DNA from: Bacteroidales bacterium
GTDB lineage: Bacteria; Bacteroidota; Bacteroidia; Bacteroidales; F082
Assembly: GCA_030690365.1 (NCBI GenBank)
Contig: JAUYGX010000016.1
Span: 1 to 40,615, forward strand
Direction of reading: 5' to 3'
DNA: 40,615 nucleotides
Positions 16,406 to 25,010 of this stretch are shown here, piece after piece. The translations under genes were made by a program, and so were the position numbers. Position 1 is the first letter of the stretch, and each line of letters begins with the position of its first letter. The notes beneath the pieces were generated by a model that was not told the DNA's origin, searched no databases, and was given only the letters and a program-made list of their open reading frames with translations.

Positions 16406-18766
16406 ATGCTCAAATCGAAAACATCAATGAAAAAATTAGCCCTAATAATTATGCTGGTTTTACTAACCAGCCTGCAATTCTTTGCAAACAACTACTCACA
16501 AACCGTCCGTGGATATATCATCGATCAGGATACCAAGATGCCTGTTTTCGGTGTGAACATCCTGATTATCGGCTCCGATCCCCCACAGGGTGCTTCCACC
16601 GATGAAAACGGATACTTTAAGATTGAACATGTTCAGGTAGGCCGGATTTCCCTGCGACTGTCGTGCATGGGTTACGAAACCAGAACCATTCCAAACCTGG
16701 TGGTAGGAACCGGAAAAGAAGTGTTCGTAACTTTCGAGATGCAGGAATCGCTGATCAGTTTAAATGAAATCGTGATCTCAGGGGCCACTGAAAAGGGAGA
16801 GGTAAACAATGAAATGTCGTTGATCAGTGCCCGACAGGTAACGGTAGAAGAAACCCAGCGCTTTGCCGGATCGCTGGACGACCCATCGCGCATGGTGTCG
16901 GCATTTGCCGGTGTTACCAGCGATCCACTGGGAAACAACGACATCGTGGTACGTGGGAACTCACCAAAAGGCATTCTGTGGAAGTTGGAAGGAGTAGACA
17001 TTCCAAATCCAAACCATTTTAGTGATGAAAGTACCACCGGAGGCCCCATCAATGCCCTGAGCAGCAACATGCTGGCCAACTCCGACTTTTACACGGGTGC
17101 CTTTGCACCTGAATATGGAAATGCCCTTTCTGGCATCTTTGATGTGATGCTGCGCACCGGCAACAACGAAAAACCCGAATACACCCTGGGAATAGGTGTG
17201 CTGGGTGTTGACCTGGCAGCCGAAGGCCCGTTTAAAAAGGGTTACAGCGGTTCGTACCTGGCCAATTACAGGTATTCATCGCTGGGCCTCCTCGATAATC
17301 TGGGGGTTGTCGATTTCGGTGGCATCCCAAAATACCAGGATTTGAGCTATAAAGTGAATCTGCCCACCAACAATGCCGGAACCTTTACCCTCTTTGGCTT
17401 GGGTGGCATCAGCAGCATGATCGATGATTTCAGCGACAAAAGTGAAGTGGTTACTGAGAAATTCGAATATAAATCGCACATGGGTACGGCCGGCATCAAT
17501 CATTTCTATCCATTTTCACCCAATGCATCCCTAAAATCATCCATCAGTATTTCAACCAATGGAAGTGAAGTGGAAGCCCGGGAACTAAAGGAAGGCAACA
17601 TGGTGCCGACAGTCCATGGCCATTGGGACAAAACTACCTATCGGGGATCGGTTTCTTACAATCAAAAAATAAGTACCCGGCACGTTTTTTCCACGGGCAT
17701 CAACTACGACCACTTTGTTTATGATATGAAAGATGAATACCTTGATGATGAATTCAACCAATGGAGGAATGGCATTCAACTGACAAAGGACGCGGGATTG
17801 GTGCAGGGATTTGTTTCGTGGAAATTCAGGATTAATCAGCAACTTACCATGGTAAGCGGGCTACATTATACACAGTTTATGCTAAACAACGCTTCTGCCC
17901 TGGAGCCACGCCTGGCGCTAAACTGGCAACTTTCGCCATCCAAAACACTGAGTATTGGTTATGGGCAACACAGCATGGTGGAAAGTATCGTAACCTATTA
18001 TCACTCGGTTTACGATGCAAATGGGGTCCCCTCCCTGCCCAACATCAACTTGGGACTAACCAAATCAGATCATTATGTGCTGGGCTATGAGCAAAGATTA
18101 TCAGAAAAGTGGGATTTAAACCTGGAGGTGTATTACCAAAACCTGCACAGTGTGCCCATCGAAAACATCGACACCAGCTACTATTCGCTTATTAACGAAT
18201 CGCATGGTTACGTTGACAAATCGCTTGTAAGCAGAGGTAAAGGCTACAATTACGGCCTGGAACTCACATTGGAACGGTACTTCTTCAACAGCTGGTACAT
18301 GATGCTTAGCGGTTCGCTGTTCGATTCAAAATACAAGGCCATGGATGGAGTTTGGCGCAACACACGGTACAATACGAGCTATGCAGCCAATTTCCTTATT
18401 GGGAAAGAATTTAAGGTCGGTAAACTCGAGAACGGCAATAAACTCAATGTCAACACCAAGTTTTTCGTCAATGGCGGGAACCGTTACCTCCCTGTTGACC
18501 TTGAAAAATCGCGCATAAAAAGAAGCACGGTTTACAACACAAGTGAAGCCTTCAAGAATTCGATGGGTAAAGTTTACCAGATGAATTTAACGGTAAGTTA
18601 CTCAGTCAACCGACCCAAAGTGCGGCACGAAATTTACCTGGATATTTACAATGTGTTTAATAACCAGGCACCTGTGGAACAATACTACGACAAAAATAAA
18701 GATGAAATTGGCACTTACACACAGTTGAATATGATTCCGAACATCATGTATAAGATCCATTTTTAA
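16406..18766 (+). CDS. TonB-dependent outer-membrane receptor with CarboxypepD-regulatory-like N-domain
   Basis: A 786-residue outer-membrane protein. The signal peptide follows MKKLALIIMLVLLTSLQFFA; the ATG at 16406 or the internal Met8 could be the start. An N-terminal beta-sandwich of the CarboxypepD_reg type comes next (VRGYIIDQDTKMPVFGVNILI...GYFKIEHV; about 29-115). The plug domain has NDIVVRGNSPKGILWKLEGVDIPNPNHF and SDFYTGAFAPEYGNALSGIFDV (about 175-250). A beta barrel ends in YDKNKDEIGTYTQLNMIPNIMYKIHF with a terminal Phe. It has no SusD partner, so it is not a SusC-type glycan importer; the ligand is unknown. It is convergent with the racemase gene and overlaps it by 4 bp. Confidence 0.88.
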   Translation: MLKSKTSMKKLALIIMLVLLTSLQFFANNYSQTVRGYIIDQDTKMPVFGVNILIIGSDPPQGASTDENGYFKIEHVQVGRISLRLSCMGYETRTIPNLVVGTGKEVFVTFEMQESLISLNEIVISGATEKGEVNNEMSLISARQVTVEETQRFAGSLDDPSRMVSAFAGVTSDPLGNNDIVVRGNSPKGILWKLEGVDIPNPNHFSDESTTGGPINALSSNMLANSDFYTGAFAPEYGNALSGIFDVMLRTGNNEKPEYTLGIGVLGVDLAAEGPFKKGYSGSYLANYRYSSLGLLDNLGVVDFGGIPKYQDLSYKVNLPTNNAGTFTLFGLGGISSMIDDFSDKSEVVTEKFEYKSHMGTAGINHFYPFSPNASLKSSISISTNGSEVEARELKEGNMVPTVHGHWDKTTYRGSVSYNQKISTRHVFSTGINYDHFVYDMKDEYLDDEFNQWRNGIQLTKDAGLVQGFVSWKFRINQQLTMVSGLHYTQFMLNNASALEPRLALNWQLSPSKTLSIGYGQHSMVESIVTYYHSVYDANGVPSLPNINLGLTKSDHYVLGYEQRLSEKWDLNLEVYYQNLHSVPIENIDTSYYSLINESHGYVDKSLVSRGKGYNYGLELTLERYFFNSWYMMLSGSLFDSKYKAMDGVWRNTRYNTSYAANFLIGKEFKVGKLENGNKLNVNTKFFVNGGNRYLPVDLEKSRIKRSTVYNTSEAFKNSMGKVYQMNLTVSYSVNRPKVRHEIYLDIYNVFNNQAPVEQYYDKNKDEIGTYTQLNMIPNIMYKIHF

Positions 18767-19926
18767 ATCACCCGGCGATTTATTCTTTCCGAGAGGTGGG
18801 CGAGTACTTCATAATTCAACTGGTCGCTGATGTCGCTGAAAGCACTGACTTTAATTTCCAGATCACCCTGCTTTCCGATGATAACGACTTCATCGCCTAC
18901 CTCTACATTTGGAACATTTGATACATCGGCCATAATCATGTTCATGTTAACTACGCCAATCACACTGCATCTCATACCACCAATCAGCACCCGGCCTTTG
19001 TTGCTCAACGACCGGCTGTAACCACCTGAATATCCGATGGGAATCAGGGCTGTGAGTGTCTCGGTCTGCGCCAGATAGGAGATTCCGTAACCAACGAACT
19101 CCCCTACTTTCACTGCCTTAACAGCCATAATCCGGCTTTGCCATCCAAGAATTCTTTGCAGTGGATTTATTTTGGACCTCTTGTTGCTGAGGTAGCTGAT
19201 AAATGTTTCGGCACTCGACCAAAAACCGTACTGCATAATCCCGACGCGCACCAGGTCCATCCTGGATTTGGGATAGGTAAAAGCCGCTGCCGAATTGGCC
19301 GCATGTCTGTATTTAGGCTTGATATTGTTATCGGTAAGAATGGCCAACATCTTTTGATATTTGCTTAATTGTTTTTGAATTCGGGAGTGGTTCGAGATGC
19401 TTTCAGGTCCGGCCAGGTGGGTACAAAACCCGGCTATTTCAAAAAACTCCTCATTTTCAAGAATGAGTGCGATAGCCTCGCGAAGTTCGCGCACATCCAG
19501 TCCTGAGCGGTTCATACCCGTTTCGGCCTCTAAATGGATTTTTGCTTTGATATTTAATTTTTTAGACGTTTCCAATGCCACATTCAAACGGTCGAGGTTA
19601 AAAACAAAGAACTCAAGCCCTTTGGAAATGGCCTCTTCCATATTATCATCGCAAATCCAGCCCATAATCATGATGGAGGCCGGACTTACCAGGCTATTAT
19701 GCACACGGATAGCCTCTCCGTAATCGAATACCGAAAAATGGTCGATGCCATGCTTTTCGAATAGCGGGACAATTTGTTCAATTCCATGACCGTAAGCATT
19801 GGCCTTTACGACTGTAGAAATTTTTACTTTTGGCCCCAGTTTTTTCTTTAAAAATTGGATGTTATTTATAATTGCATTTTCTTTGAGTGTGATCTCTGAA
19901 CTACTATTCATGGGTGGTTTCTTCAA
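18763..19926 (-). CDS. alr: alanine racemase-like PLP enzyme
   Basis: A 387-residue fold-type III PLP racemase. The PLP lysine is Lys41 in VVKANAYGHG. The substrate arginine lies in GMNRSG (about 141), HAANSAAAF follows, and the second catalytic tyrosine is in VGYGISY (about 281). GYSGGYSR contacts the phosphate. The usual C-terminal CMDQ-type motif instead reads VVNMNMIMADVS, with Asn where alanine racemases normally have Asp. Substrate specificity could therefore differ from alanine. It is the last gene of an apparent operon with the symporter and amidohydrolase (29 bp from the latter). This suggests turnover of imported acylated or D-amino acids rather than only cell-wall supply. An internal Met6 is an alternative start. 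It overlaps the convergent receptor gene by 4 bp. Confidence 0.85.
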   Translation of the reverse strand: MKKPPMNSSSEITLKENAIINNIQFLKKKLGPKVKISTVVKANAYGHGIEQIVPLFEKHGIDHFSVFDYGEAIRVHNSLVSPASIMIMGWICDDNMEEAISKGLEFFVFNLDRLNVALETSKKLNIKAKIHLEAETGMNRSGLDVRELREAIALILENEEFFEIAGFCTHLAGPESISNHSRIQKQLSKYQKMLAILTDNNIKPKYRHAANSAAAFTYPKSRMDLVRVGIMQYGFWSSAETFISYLSNKRSKINPLQRILGWQSRIMAVKAVKVGEFVGYGISYLAQTETLTALIPIGYSGGYSRSLSNKGRVLIGGMRCSVIGVVNMNMIMADVSNVPNVEVGDEVVIIGKQGDLEIKVSAFSDISDQLNYEVLAHLSERINRRVI

Positions 19927-19955
19927 ATTTTAACTTTACATTTTTTATTTCCGGT

Positions 19956-21098
19956 CTATTCCGGGGGCGATACCAACAGCTTTTCGTACAGATTGAAAAA
20001 CATGCTTATTCCGGCATCAATGATTTCATCCGGGAAATCATACTCGGGATTATGCAGTTGAGGATGGTGAACTCCGGCTCCCAGACCAAAAAATCCACCC
20101 TTGTATATCCCGGTGTAATAGGCAAAATCCTCCGACCATTTAAAGGGAGTTTGCAGGCTTTCGACCGACAATCCCAAATTGATGGCCGATTGTTCTATCA
20201 TTTGTACACACTCGGGATGGTTGACCGTGGCGGGAAAAATCTCTGACCAACCAATTTCGCAGGCAAGCTTTTCAGCATGGGCAATTTCACGTACTAATTT
20301 TTCGGTGTTGGCGGTGAGCAGTTCCATATCTTCGTTTTCGAATGCACGCAAGGTTACCCTGATTTCAGCATAACCCGGCGAGGTGCCGAATGCAATTTCT
20401 CCCAGCATCACATGGACAATTGTCAATAAAACCATGTCTTTGAAAAGCACGGAACTGTCGGACAATTGATGCAGGCGCTGGATAATCCTTGAAATCGCCA
20501 TGGCGGGGCTGATTCCGTTCTCAGGTTCGGCAGCATGGGAAGTTTTGCCCGTCAGTTTGATGGTCATGCCTGTGGAAGCAGCGGCAAACGATCCTGATTT
20601 AACCAGAATGCTGTTGGCTTCTTTACCGGGAACATTGTGCAACCCAAAGATATAATCAGGTTTTAGTTTCTGAAATGCGAGATCTTCAACCACATCACGA
20701 GCGCCCTGCTCCACTTCTTCGGCAGGTTGATAAAGCAGCACTACCCTGCCCCGGACAGGACGGTTTTCGGCTATTTTCTGTGCCAGTCCTGCAACAATGG
20801 TCATGTGGCCATCGTGTCCACAGGAGTGAGCTACCTTTTCTTTCACCGATTTATAAGGCTTTTCTGAAATCTCGGTGATGGGCAAAGCATCCAGTTCTGC
20901 ACGGAATACGATGGTTTTACCGGGTTGTTTTCCGTCAAAAACGAACGCTTTTCCAGTTTTACCCAACGAAATCACTTCATCGGGATGCAGGTGCTGCATA
21001 AAAGTGGAAATATGTTCCGAAGCCCTGAATTCCTGATTGGAGAGCTCCGGATGTTGGTGCAGCTTATGCCGCAGACCGATTAATATTTTGTTGTCCAT
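19956..21098 (-). CDS. M20D-family amidohydrolase (N-acyl-amino-acid / hippurate hydrolase-like)
   Basis: A 380-residue metallopeptidase-fold enzyme expected to split N-acyl amino acids or related amides. The start LRHKLHQHPELSNQEFRAS is typical of the family. Metal and catalytic positions are RAELDALPI (Asp70), SCGHDGHM (Cys93, His95, Asp96), QPAEEVEQGA (Glu127/128), FGLHNVPG (His154) and the C-terminal His in GVHHPQLHNPEYDFP. The Cys in CGHDGH places it in the M20D group (hippurate hydrolase, IAA-amino acid hydrolase, N-acetyl-diaminopimelate deacetylase). There is no signal peptide, so it is cytosolic. It overlaps the symporter gene by 35 bp and precedes the racemase by 29 bp, implying co-translation and a shared substrate path. 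Confidence 0.88.
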   Translation of the reverse strand: MDNKILIGLRHKLHQHPELSNQEFRASEHISTFMQHLHPDEVISLGKTGKAFVFDGKQPGKTIVFRAELDALPITEISEKPYKSVKEKVAHSCGHDGHMTIVAGLAQKIAENRPVRGRVVLLYQPAEEVEQGARDVVEDLAFQKLKPDYIFGLHNVPGKEANSILVKSGSFAAASTGMTIKLTGKTSHAAEPENGISPAMAISRIIQRLHQLSDSSVLFKDMVLLTIVHVMLGEIAFGTSPGYAEIRVTLRAFENEDMELLTANTEKLVREIAHAEKLACEIGWSEIFPATVNHPECVQMIEQSAINLGLSVESLQTPFKWSEDFAYYTGIYKGGFFGLGAGVHHPQLHNPEYDFPDEIIDAGISMFFNLYEKLLVSPPE

Positions 21099-22527
21099 TA
21101 AAGAATCTTCTGATTAATTTAACCCCGAAATATACTACAAAGGAAGCACTTATCCCAAAAATATTTTCATCCAGGTTAAAGGGACGGTTAAAATCGAACA
21201 ATACGAGTGTTAACGTGGTGGTACCGCCAATGACCATGGAGGCCAGGGCTGCCATTTTATCTGGATTTTTCCCGTAAAGGCCAGCCAGAATCGGAACAAA
21301 TAACCCCGAAACCATAAAGGCGTAGGAATACAGCATCAGTTCCAGCACATTGGTCATCGACATGGCCAGGAAAATGGCTAAAATACCAATGGCGATGGTG
21401 ACCAGCTGCGAGATCTTTAACTGCGAACTGGTATCGTGGTGAAAGTGAAAAAACTTGTCGAGAATATCGGTTTGCATGTTTCCTGAGGCCGCCATCAAAC
21501 AGCTGTCGGCGGTGGAAAGGATGGCCGAAAAGTAAGCAGAAAGCATCAATCCCATGAGACCCGCAGGCAGGACTGTATTTAGCAGAATAGGGAGTCCCAT
21601 TTCGGGATCGATGGCGGCACCTGCCGCGTATCCGAGTTCGGCAAACATGCCATTGTCATAGGCTACGCGTGAAAACAACCCCAAAATCACGCCCATAAAA
21701 GCCATCACGGGCCACTCGAACAATCCGGCTATAAACCAGGCTTTTTTTGCCTGTTGTTCACTTTTTGAGGCATAAATCCGCTGGTAGAGCGTCATCCCGA
21801 CGAACCAAATGGGAATGATGGTCACGGCCCAATTGACTAACTGTTGCCAGGTTATATTGCTCATAGAGAGAAATTCAGGGCCCAATGTTGCCCGGATGGT
21901 ATCTATTCCGCCAATGGCGAAATAGGCGACCGGGATACCAATAAAAACCAAACCCGCCATCAGAATAATCCACTGGATGGTATCGGTGTAGATGACGGCT
22001 TTCAGACCACCAATTCCGGTATACACTACAGCCACAATGCCCATCACAATCAGGGCCATGTTTAAGTCCACTTCCACGAAAGTGGCCGAGGCCAGTTTGG
22101 CTCCGGCCAGCAGCTGCGAGCTGGTGAAACCAATGTATCCGATGGTGGAGATGATTCCTGCCAACAAAGCCACTTTGGCTCCATAATAATGCCCGAAAAT
22201 CTGCGGAAGGGTAAAAAAGCGGTGTTTATTTGATAATTTGGTAACGATGGGAATCAGCACAACGGCACTCAACCAGGCACCAATCAACCCTGTAAAAAGC
22301 ATCCACGATCCGGCCAGACCGATCATAAAACCAAGGCCTCCCAAGCCAATGGAAAAACCCCCTCCCACATCTGTGGCCACCACCGAAAGTCCAATGTGCC
22401 AGGAAGTCATCGATCGTCCGGCCACGTAATAATCGTCGAGGTTGTCGTTCTTTTTATAAAAGTGAACACCCACCCCGATCATGGCTGCGAAATAGATGAT
22501 AAAGATAATGATGTCAATAATTTGCAT
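21064..22527 (-). CDS. sodium:solute symporter (SSS family)
   Basis: From Met at 22527 (MQIIDIIIFIIYFAAMIGVGV) this is a 487-residue, roughly 13-helix transporter. An upstream in-frame start at 22617 adds 30 hydrophilic residues and crosses a hairpin, so it is unlikely. Family marks are DDYYVAGRSMTSWHIGLSVVATDVGGG (about 33-60), GYIGFTSSQLLAGAKLAS, GGLKAVIYTDTIQW and SAYFSAILSTADSCLMAASGN. SSS proteins use the Na+ gradient to take up sugars, amino acids, carboxylates or other small solutes. The downstream amidohydrolase and racemase make an N-acyl or D-amino acid, or a muropeptide-derived compound, the best guess. It is the first gene of the operon. Confidence 0.88.
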   Translation of the reverse strand: MQIIDIIIFIIYFAAMIGVGVHFYKKNDNLDDYYVAGRSMTSWHIGLSVVATDVGGGFSIGLGGLGFMIGLAGSWMLFTGLIGAWLSAVVLIPIVTKLSNKHRFFTLPQIFGHYYGAKVALLAGIISTIGYIGFTSSQLLAGAKLASATFVEVDLNMALIVMGIVAVVYTGIGGLKAVIYTDTIQWIILMAGLVFIGIPVAYFAIGGIDTIRATLGPEFLSMSNITWQQLVNWAVTIIPIWFVGMTLYQRIYASKSEQQAKKAWFIAGLFEWPVMAFMGVILGLFSRVAYDNGMFAELGYAAGAAIDPEMGLPILLNTVLPAGLMGLMLSAYFSAILSTADSCLMAASGNMQTDILDKFFHFHHDTSSQLKISQLVTIAIGILAIFLAMSMTNVLELMLYSYAFMVSGLFVPILAGLYGKNPDKMAALASMVIGGTTTLTLVLFDFNRPFNLDENIFGISASFVVYFGVKLIRRFFNGQQNINRSAA

Positions 22528-22549
22528 GGTTAAAAAGAAGTTGATAACA

Positions 22550-22569
22550 GACAGATGCAACCGTCTGTC
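22550..22569 (-). promoter_or_regulatory. hairpin in the probable 5' leader of the symporter mRNA
   Basis: GACAGA and TCTGTC enclose 8 bp. It ends 22 bp before the symporter ATG on the minus strand. It may be an operator half-pair or an mRNA stem near the start codon. Confidence 0.35.
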
Positions 22570-22588
22570 AGTTGGAAAATGTGATAAT

Positions 22589-22608
22589 ATTGTACCAATG
22601 GGTACAAT
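22589..22608. promoter_or_regulatory. palindromic operator candidate upstream of the symporter operon
   Basis: ATTGTACC-AATG-GGTACAAT is an inverted repeat with 8-bp perfect arms, about 60 bp upstream of the symporter start. The form is typical of a GntR- or LacI-like repressor site; no such regulator gene is visible nearby. Confidence 0.5.
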
Positions 22609-22889
22609 TCTTTGCAACTACTTGTGCGATCACAATTTTAATTAAGGGATATTGCCTTTTCTCCCCAGCCGGGCATTTCGATGCAACAAGATGATTTCGG
22701 TAAGAAACTCAAAGATTTTCTTGTTTTGAATTGCCAGGGGAAGTATCAGTTTTTTTGTCAATTCAATATCGATCATAAAGTTGGTTTCGATGATAATGAG
22801 CCCAAAATACGAATAAAAATGCTAAAAAGGGAAGTTAAAATGCAAACCAAGAGGATAACTATCAGGAATTCAGCATGAAATTGGAATTC

Positions 22890-24794
22890 CTAATTCATAG
22901 GAAGGCTAAAATAAAAGGTACTCCCTATTCCTTTTTCGCTTTCCACCCAAATTCTTCCATTGTGTTTTTGGATAAATTCATGGCACAGCAACAATCCAAG
23001 ACCGGTACCCTTTTCGTTGTTTGTGCCTTTTTCCGAATTGCTTTCTTCTATTTTAAACAATTTATTAATGGATGAATTGTCCATTCCAATACCTGTATCG
23101 CTGATTATCACCAGTAACTCATCCTGGTTTTCCACTGCCTTTATTCTAATTTCCCCATTTGGATAGGTAAACTTGATGGCGTTGGAGATCAGGTTCCTCA
23201 GCACAGTACCGATCATCTCTTTATCTGCCATGATCGGTAAATTAGAAGGTAAATCGGTTGAAATGGTAAGCGATTTTTGTGTGGCAGATTCTTCAAGCAA
23301 TTGCAAAGTGCTGTTAACCAAGGTAACAAGCTCAAAATATTCAGGATTAAAGTTCATGCGTCCGGTTTGTGTTCGCGACCAGTCGAGTAGGTTGGTGAGC
23401 AGATTCATGGCCCTGACCGAGGATTGGTGAATAATGTGGGCGAATTTTTCAATTGATTCACGGTCATAGGTTTTGGCCTCTTCCACCAGGATATTGCTAA
23501 ATCCCAGGATGCTGTTGAACGGGCTTTTTAAATCGTGGGCAATAATCGAAAAGAATTTATCCTTGGTGGCAATGAGCTGTTGCAGTCGCAACTCACTTTC
23601 TTTAAGCCTTATTTCCACTTCTTTGCGATCGGAAATATCCTCAATGGTACCTTCATAATACAATACCCGACCGGCCTCGTTACGCACTACTTTTGCACTC
23701 TCACGTACATGAATGGGTTCTCTGTTATTCTTGATCCAAACCGTTTCATTACCTAAAATAGAGCCTTCTTTTTCAATAATTTCTTTAAATTGCTTTCTAC
23801 TGTATGAAGGCCCGAATCCTTCATCCTCCATGTTTCGATTTTGCAATTCGCCGAAACTTTGATATCCCAACATATTAACAATTGCCTTGTTTGCCATCAA
23901 TATCTGCCCATCCGGTGTAGTGCGATACATCCCGATAACCACATTATCAAACAAGCTTCTAAAACGTTCCTCGCTTTCGTTGAGGGTCTTCTCGACTCGT
24001 TTCTGCTCAGAAATATCTCTCACAATGGCCTGAAGGCTGACATCATGGTCGGTATCCACACGGTTGAGAGATACTTCTGCATCGAACGGCACTTGATCTT
24101 TAGTGCAATGCTTCCAGTAAAATCGCTGTGGATTTCCATGCAGGGCAGCTTCAATTTTCTCTTTGGCCGATTCGTTCGAGTTGCGCCCATCGGGTTGAAC
24201 CTCCGGACTAAATTCCCATGGAAAGTGCCCGATAATATCTTCCTTGCTATTGCAACCAAACATACTTACGGTCATTTGATTGCAATTGGTAAATACCTCG
24301 CCGTTCATGGTAAAAATGGCATCATTGGCATTTTCAAAAAGGGAGTAATAGCGTTTTTCCTTTTCTCTTAATTCCTGATCCGCATTTATCATGAAAGTGA
24401 TATTGTGTACAATGCCCCGGCTGCCAGTGGTTTTGCCTTTATCTAACAGCAACAATGGCTTTACTTTTATGAAGATACTTTTTCCTTGATCTGTTTTTAT
24501 TATGGTTCGGATTGTTGGAATGCTTTTACCCGCCAGAAAGTTATTTCTGAACTCATTTCTCACAGTTTCGTTTGGAATGTAATCAAATAAACTATTGCCT
24601 GTCAACTTATCGGGAGATGCAACTCCCAAAATATCAGCAAGCCCCTGATTTGCAAAAGTGATTAAACCTACAGCATCCGTTATATAATACCCATCCTTAG
24701 ATTGATCGATCAAAAGGCGAAAAATTTCGTCGTTAAGAGGATGCGTACTCTCTACACCTTTATCTTTTAATGCTTTGTGCTTGAAAACGCTCAT
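22890..24794 (-). CDS. cytosolic sensor histidine kinase with three PAS domains
   Basis: A 634-residue kinase without membrane helices. PAS1 spans about 22-137, PAS2 about 145-265 and PAS3 about 275-390, the last two each ending in a PAC-like segment (IVRDISEQKRVE; GTIEDISDRKEVE). HisKA contains FFSIIAHDLKSPFNSILGF (His420), followed by LLDWSRTQTGRM. HATPase_c has LISNAIKFT (N538), SDTGIGMD (D566) and GTGLGLLLC (596-604), ending STFYFSLPMN. It is an orphan kinase with no receiver gene next to it. The PAS domains probably sense small ligands, redox or oxygen, but no cofactor-binding signature can be assigned. The tail is the best local match to the remnant at 11414-11569. Confidence 0.9.
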   Translation of the reverse strand: MSVFKHKALKDKGVESTHPLNDEIFRLLIDQSKDGYYITDAVGLITFANQGLADILGVASPDKLTGNSLFDYIPNETVRNEFRNNFLAGKSIPTIRTIIKTDQGKSIFIKVKPLLLLDKGKTTGSRGIVHNITFMINADQELREKEKRYYSLFENANDAIFTMNGEVFTNCNQMTVSMFGCNSKEDIIGHFPWEFSPEVQPDGRNSNESAKEKIEAALHGNPQRFYWKHCTKDQVPFDAEVSLNRVDTDHDVSLQAIVRDISEQKRVEKTLNESEERFRSLFDNVVIGMYRTTPDGQILMANKAIVNMLGYQSFGELQNRNMEDEGFGPSYSRKQFKEIIEKEGSILGNETVWIKNNREPIHVRESAKVVRNEAGRVLYYEGTIEDISDRKEVEIRLKESELRLQQLIATKDKFFSIIAHDLKSPFNSILGFSNILVEEAKTYDRESIEKFAHIIHQSSVRAMNLLTNLLDWSRTQTGRMNFNPEYFELVTLVNSTLQLLEESATQKSLTISTDLPSNLPIMADKEMIGTVLRNLISNAIKFTYPNGEIRIKAVENQDELLVIISDTGIGMDNSSINKLFKIEESNSEKGTNNEKGTGLGLLLCHEFIQKHNGRIWVESEKGIGSTFYFSLPMN

Positions 24795-25010
24795 GGTTTT
24801 CTATTTCTAATTAAACTAATAAATTATCTGCCAAATATTCACAATTGCAAGGCAGAAACCCTTTCATGATGTTTACCCATAGGCTGCTTACAAATATAGT
24901 TCATTTAGTGTGTGATGACAAATTATATGCAATTAACTTAAATCGTTAACAGGAAAAGATTTTTGTACAAGCCTGTTTCCAAAATAGACTTGTGTTTACG
25001 CCTGTTCTCA

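Larger units (their letters stand above)
22528..22889. other. intergenic region before the symporter operon
   Basis: About 360 bp without a convincing gene. A + strand ORF of 65 codons at 22681-22878 has no recognisable family. The part near the symporter holds two inverted repeats, listed separately. The far end contains AGGAATTC (22864-22871) and GAATTCCT (22884-22891), a hairpin that includes the stop codon of the kinase gene. No T-run follows, so it is only a weak terminator candidate for that kinase. Confidence 0.4.

Noticed and set aside
22681-22878. 65-codon + strand ORF in the symporter upstream region.
   Set aside because: No recognisable domain, no promoter or ribosome site, AT-rich intergenic composition.
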